Under the pieces are notes generated by a model that searched no databases, had not been told where the DNA came from, and was given only the letters and a program-made list of their open reading frames with translations. Shown here one piece after another: positions 5,151 to 7,617 of a stretch of DNA of 7,617 nt (within the stretch, counting starts at the first letter, position 1; the number at the start of each line of letters is the position of its first letter). The stretch is from Lachnospiraceae bacterium (GTDB taxonomy: Bacteria; Bacillota_A; Clostridia; Lachnospirales; Lachnospiraceae). Position numbers and translations under genes: made by a program. The DNA is taken from positions 1 to 7,617 of the forward strand of contig JAGBQU010000093.1 of the NCBI GenBank assembly GCA_017632755.1, given 5' to 3'.

Positions 5151-6182
5151 TTATGCAATGCTTTCCAGCACGAGTGCGTGTGCGATCCCCGGTACACTCA
5201 TCCCCTCATTGAAACTGGTTTTTGAGAGCAACGCTCCGGTGGGCACAAACAAGATCCTCTTATATACACCGTCTTTGAGCTTTGCAAGGATATAGGCAGA
5301 CAATACGGTTGCAGCACAACCGCATCCCGATCCGCCGGCCCCGACATTTTGTGTGGCGGGATCATAGATCTCCATTCCGCAGTCCATATGCTTACCGCGG
5401 ATATCGTATCCCCGCTCCTGCAAAAGATCAAACAACGCCACCTGCCCGACGCTTCCCAGATCTCCGGTGATGATCTTGTCATAATCCTCCGGCGTGCTGT
5501 TAAAATCCGAAAAATGCTGCGCGATCACCTCAGCGGCCGCAGGTGCCATCGCACAGCCCATATTAAAGTTGTCCTTCAGTCCGTAGTCCACGATCCGCCC
5601 CGTCGTGACCCCTGTTATGATCGCCGCCACGCAATCCTTTTTGGTCGAAGCCAGGACGAAAGCACCGCTTCCTGTCACGGTCCAGGTGGCAGATGGCGGC
5701 CGTTGTCCTCCATTCTCGAGAGGGAACCGGAATTCCTTCTCTGCGCTGGCAAAATGGGAGGAGGTTACACACACCACATGCGAGGCAAACCCGCCGGCCA
5801 CGGTCATCGCCCCCAGGCTCAATGCCTCCCCGCAGGTGGAGCAGGCTCCGAACAGTCCAAAGAGCGGGATCCGAAAACCGCTAAGGCCAAATGAAGTCGC
5901 CATCGCCTGTCCGAGTAAATCTCCCGCAAACAGATAGCGGATATCCTCACAATTCAGCTTTGCCTTTCCGACCGCCATCGTCACAGCCTCCTTCTGAAGT
6001 GTACTCTCCGCTTCCTCCCACGTCTTAGCACCGAACAGATCATCTCCCCCCTGCACATCAAACAGACTTCCGAGCGGTCCTTCCGACTCCTTTGTGCCCA
6101 CGATGCTCGCCGAGGCCAGGATATAGACCGGAACCGGTATTTTTATGCTCTGTTCTCCGCATTCGAAAATCGCATTTTCCAT
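5151..6182 (-). CDS. spoVAD: Stage V sporulation protein AD (SpoVAD), DPA-binding
   Basis: SpoVAD is the soluble, thiolase-fold component of the SpoVA complex; it binds dipicolinic acid directly at the inner forespore membrane. The product is 343 residues from the chosen start, near the usual 338. Family landmarks are ASASIVGTKESEGPLGSLFD near the N-terminus, DLFGAKTWEEAES, AGDLLGQ, GACSTCGEAL around 112-121, SSHFASAEKEFRFP (141-154), GGQRPPSATWTVTGSGA just after, and the C-terminal GAGGSGCGCAA and LSKTSFNEG. I chose the ATG at 6182, with AAGGA 9 bases before it, over the ATG at 6221, which lacks a good site. No spoVAC precedes it; rsmF lies 105 bases upstream on the same strand. spoVAE is about 3 kb downstream instead of adjacent. 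Ends in TAA. Confidence 0.95.
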   Translation of the reverse strand: MENAIFECGEQSIKIPVPVYILASASIVGTKESEGPLGSLFDVQGGDDLFGAKTWEEAESTLQKEAVTMAVGKAKLNCEDIRYLFAGDLLGQAMATSFGLSGFRIPLFGLFGACSTCGEALSLGAMTVAGGFASHVVCVTSSHFASAEKEFRFPLENGGQRPPSATWTVTGSGAFVLASTKKDCVAAIITGVTTGRIVDYGLKDNFNMGCAMAPAAAEVIAQHFSDFNSTPEDYDKIITGDLGSVGQVALFDLLQERGYDIRGKHMDCGMEIYDPATQNVGAGGSGCGCAATVLSAYILAKLKDGVYKRILFVPTGALLSKTSFNEGMSVPGIAHALVLESIA

Positions 6183-6228
6183 TTCCATCCATCCTTTCAT
6201 TCCGCACGTTTTCACGGTCATCTGCCAT

Positions 6229-6235
6229 TAGTATG
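6229..6235 (-). promoter_or_regulatory. Possible sigma-G -10 element upstream of spoVAD
   Basis: The minus strand reads CATACTA, an exact match to the sigma-G -10 pattern CATnnTA, 46 bases before the chosen start. A convincing -35 (GYATA) at the right distance is not visible, so this is weak. Confidence 0.2.
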
Positions 6236-6259
6236 TGCATTTTTGACCAAAACAATTTG

Positions 6260-6307
6260 GAAATAAAAAGGAATCCTGCGAAAAACCTTATTCGAAGCTT
6301 TTTCGCA
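6260..6307 (-). terminator. Hairpin overlapping the rsmF stop codon, possible terminator
   Basis: TGCGAAAAA (6277-6285) and TTTTTCGCA (6299-6307) form a perfect 9-bp stem, with a 13-base loop holding the rsmF TAA. In the minus direction a T-rich tract (CCTTTTTATTTCC) follows after six bases. The stem is A/T-rich in its upper half and the T tract is not immediate, so efficiency is uncertain. It separates rsmF from spoVAD. Confidence 0.5.
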
Positions 6308-7617
6308 AACCTTTCGGATAATGGTTTTTTATCTGCTGTCCTGCCCGCTTGCCCCAGCCTGCACTGAATCCGTCCACACAGACCAGGCAAAAGCCGCTTC
6401 TGTCCTGTCCGCACACATCCGTACTCTGCAAAGTCTCACCGCGAAAGAACGCTGCGGTCTGCGCCTCACCGGCTCCCAGTTCCACACAGTTGCACACATC
6501 ATCACGACCAAGGAACAGGGCCAGCGCGTGGGACGGTTCAAAGCGGTTTTTCTTGAATGTTCCCAGATGCAGTCCCGCACGCAGCGTGCGAACACCTGCA
6601 AGAGGGGGCGTTTGCGTGGGAACGCGATTTAGTTCATCGCCAAACAGAAGCAGCTGCCCCGAGAGCAAAAAGTCTGTCATGCTTTTGGTCAGCGTCCGGT
6701 CTGCGAACTCCATGAATGCTTCCATTCTAAGCTTATCAAGGCCGGCTTCCTTTCCCGGATTCCGCTTTTTGTCCGTTTTCTTCGGCAAGGGAGAATCCGT
6801 CAAGGCTTCGGCAGCTCCTGTTTTGCGCAGCACGGCAACATAATGTCCCTCCCCATGAAGATGATGTGGAAAGAGCCGGAAGGTCTTTTCCAGGCGCAGA
6901 TCCTGCCCGCACCACGCCGGTCTTCCTTTATCAAAGTAAGGAGCACTTACCGTCATCAGCTCAAATTCCCCATGCAGCTGCAGGAAGTCATGTATGACGC
7001 ATTCATTCTCCTCGGGGGAGAAGGTGCATGTGGAATAGACCATCACACCGCCCGGCATGAGCATTTTGGCGGCCTCGTCCAGGATTCCGGCCTGCCTTTG
7101 CGCGCAGACCTGCACCTGCCCGGCACTCCACTCCTCCATGGCCTCCGGATTCTTTCGAAACATCCCCTCACCGGAACAGGGGGCATCGACAAGCACCTTG
7201 TGAAAAAAAGCCGGGAAGTGCTGTGAGAGCTTTTCACACGGCTCGTTTGTCACGATCGCATTGCTTATGCCCATTCTCTCGATATTCTGGGAGAGGATCC
7301 TGCACCTTTGGGGATGGATCTCATTGGATACGAGAAGCCCTGCGCCGCCCAGCATAGATGCGAGCTGCGTGGATTTCCCCCCCGGCGCCGCACAAAGATC
7401 GAGCACCCGCTCACCCGGCCGGGGACTCAGGAGCTGCGCTGCAGACATGGCACTCGGCTCCTGGATATAATACAATCCCATCTCGTGATAAGGATGCTTT
7501 CCGGGATGCACCATCTCTTCATAATAATACGCATCCGTTGCCCACGGTACCGCCTCGCGGGATGTGATCCCCAGCCGCTTGAGAAGTCGTCCTGTTTCCT
7601 CCTGCTTCATCCCGTGC
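6288..7617 (-). CDS. RsmF/NOL1-NOP2-sun family rRNA m5C methyltransferase (N-terminus outside the window)
   Basis: The frame is open through the right edge; the ATG at 7610 falls inside the usual N-terminal domain, so a further 30 or more residues are expected upstream. These enzymes transfer methyl from S-adenosylmethionine to C5 of cytosine in rRNA (RsmF acts on 16S rRNA). Counting from the ATG at 7610, the SAM-binding loop is VLDLCAAPGGKS (69-80), motif IV is DAPCSGEGMF with C145, which releases the product, and motif VI is YSTCTFSPEENE with the nucleophile C195. Both cysteines of the m5C mechanism are present. A Lys-rich linker (about 275-290) leads to a C-terminal domain (about 290-440) resembling the RNA-binding part of RsmF-like proteins. 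It is not a SpoVA component. The exact target base cannot be told from sequence, so I leave the symbol empty. Confidence 0.92.
   Translation of the reverse strand, partial: HGMKQEETGRLLKRLGITSREAVPWATDAYYYEEMVHPGKHPYHEMGLYYIQEPSAMSAAQLLSPRPGERVLDLCAAPGGKSTQLASMLGGAGLLVSNEIHPQRCRILSQNIERMGISNAIVTNEPCEKLSQHFPAFFHKVLVDAPCSGEGMFRKNPEAMEEWSAGQVQVCAQRQAGILDEAAKMLMPGGVMVYSTCTFSPEENECVIHDFLQLHGEFELMTVSAPYFDKGRPAWCGQDLRLEKTFRLFPHHLHGEGHYVAVLRKTGAAEALTDSPLPKKTDKKRNPGKEAGLDKLRMEAFMEFADRTLTKSMTDFLLSGQLLLFGDELNRVPTQTPPLAGVRTLRAGLHLGTFKKNRFEPSHALALFLGRDDVCNCVELGAGEAQTAAFFRGETLQSTDVCGQDRSGFCLVCVDGFSAGWGKRAGQQIKNHYPKGLRKSFE

Noticed and set aside
1..7617. Insertion sequence, prophage, CRISPR array, tRNA or rRNA
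   Set aside because: No transposase or integrase, no regularly spaced repeats, no cloverleaf or rRNA core sequences were seen on either strand.

Overview
The window looks like chromosomal DNA from a spore-forming Firmicute of the class Clostridia, most likely a Lachnospiraceae-type gut bacterium. The evidence is two forespore spoVA genes, strong AGGAGG-type ribosome binding sites, a sigma-A promoter with a perfect TATAAT box, and a 7TM-PAS-GGDEF-HD-GYP signalling protein. The family assignment is an inference from protein style, not from a database match. All recognised genes except a fragment at the left edge lie on the minus strand, so the biological reading order runs from right to left.

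Right part (7617 to 5151): the window opens inside an RsmF/NOL1-NOP2-sun type rRNA m5C methyltransferase whose first residues lie outside. A hairpin overlaps its stop codon. It is followed by spoVAD, the dipicolinic-acid-binding protein of the spore SpoVA channel. No spoVAC precedes spoVAD.

Middle (5150 to 2181): a sigma-A promoter and a 5' leader with a long perfect hairpin precede a membrane-bound cyclic-di-GMP-type signalling gene. That gene has a GTG start, a 7TM region, PAS, a degenerate GGDEF and an HD-GYP domain. An in-frame TAG interrupts it inside HD-GYP. The reading frame stays intact for 58 more codons and runs into the start of a small uncharacterised gene. A RidA-family deaminase gene and a GC-rich hairpin terminator follow.

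Left part (2180 to 1): spoVAE, carrying a possible forespore sigma-factor promoter, sits about 3 kb from spoVAD. After it come a scar that looks like the two ends of a deleted alpha-amylase gene, a LysM protein with a helical C-terminal domain, and greA. At the extreme left a plus-strand gene of unknown function ends, convergent with greA.

Working together: SpoVAD and SpoVAE belong to one machine, DPA uptake into and release from spores, and their separation here is unusual. The remaining genes are housekeeping or signalling genes. I do not see a convincing new multi-gene system. The most informative oddities are two signs of gene decay (the HD-GYP nonsense codon and the amylase scar), the split spoVA locus, and the leader hairpin.
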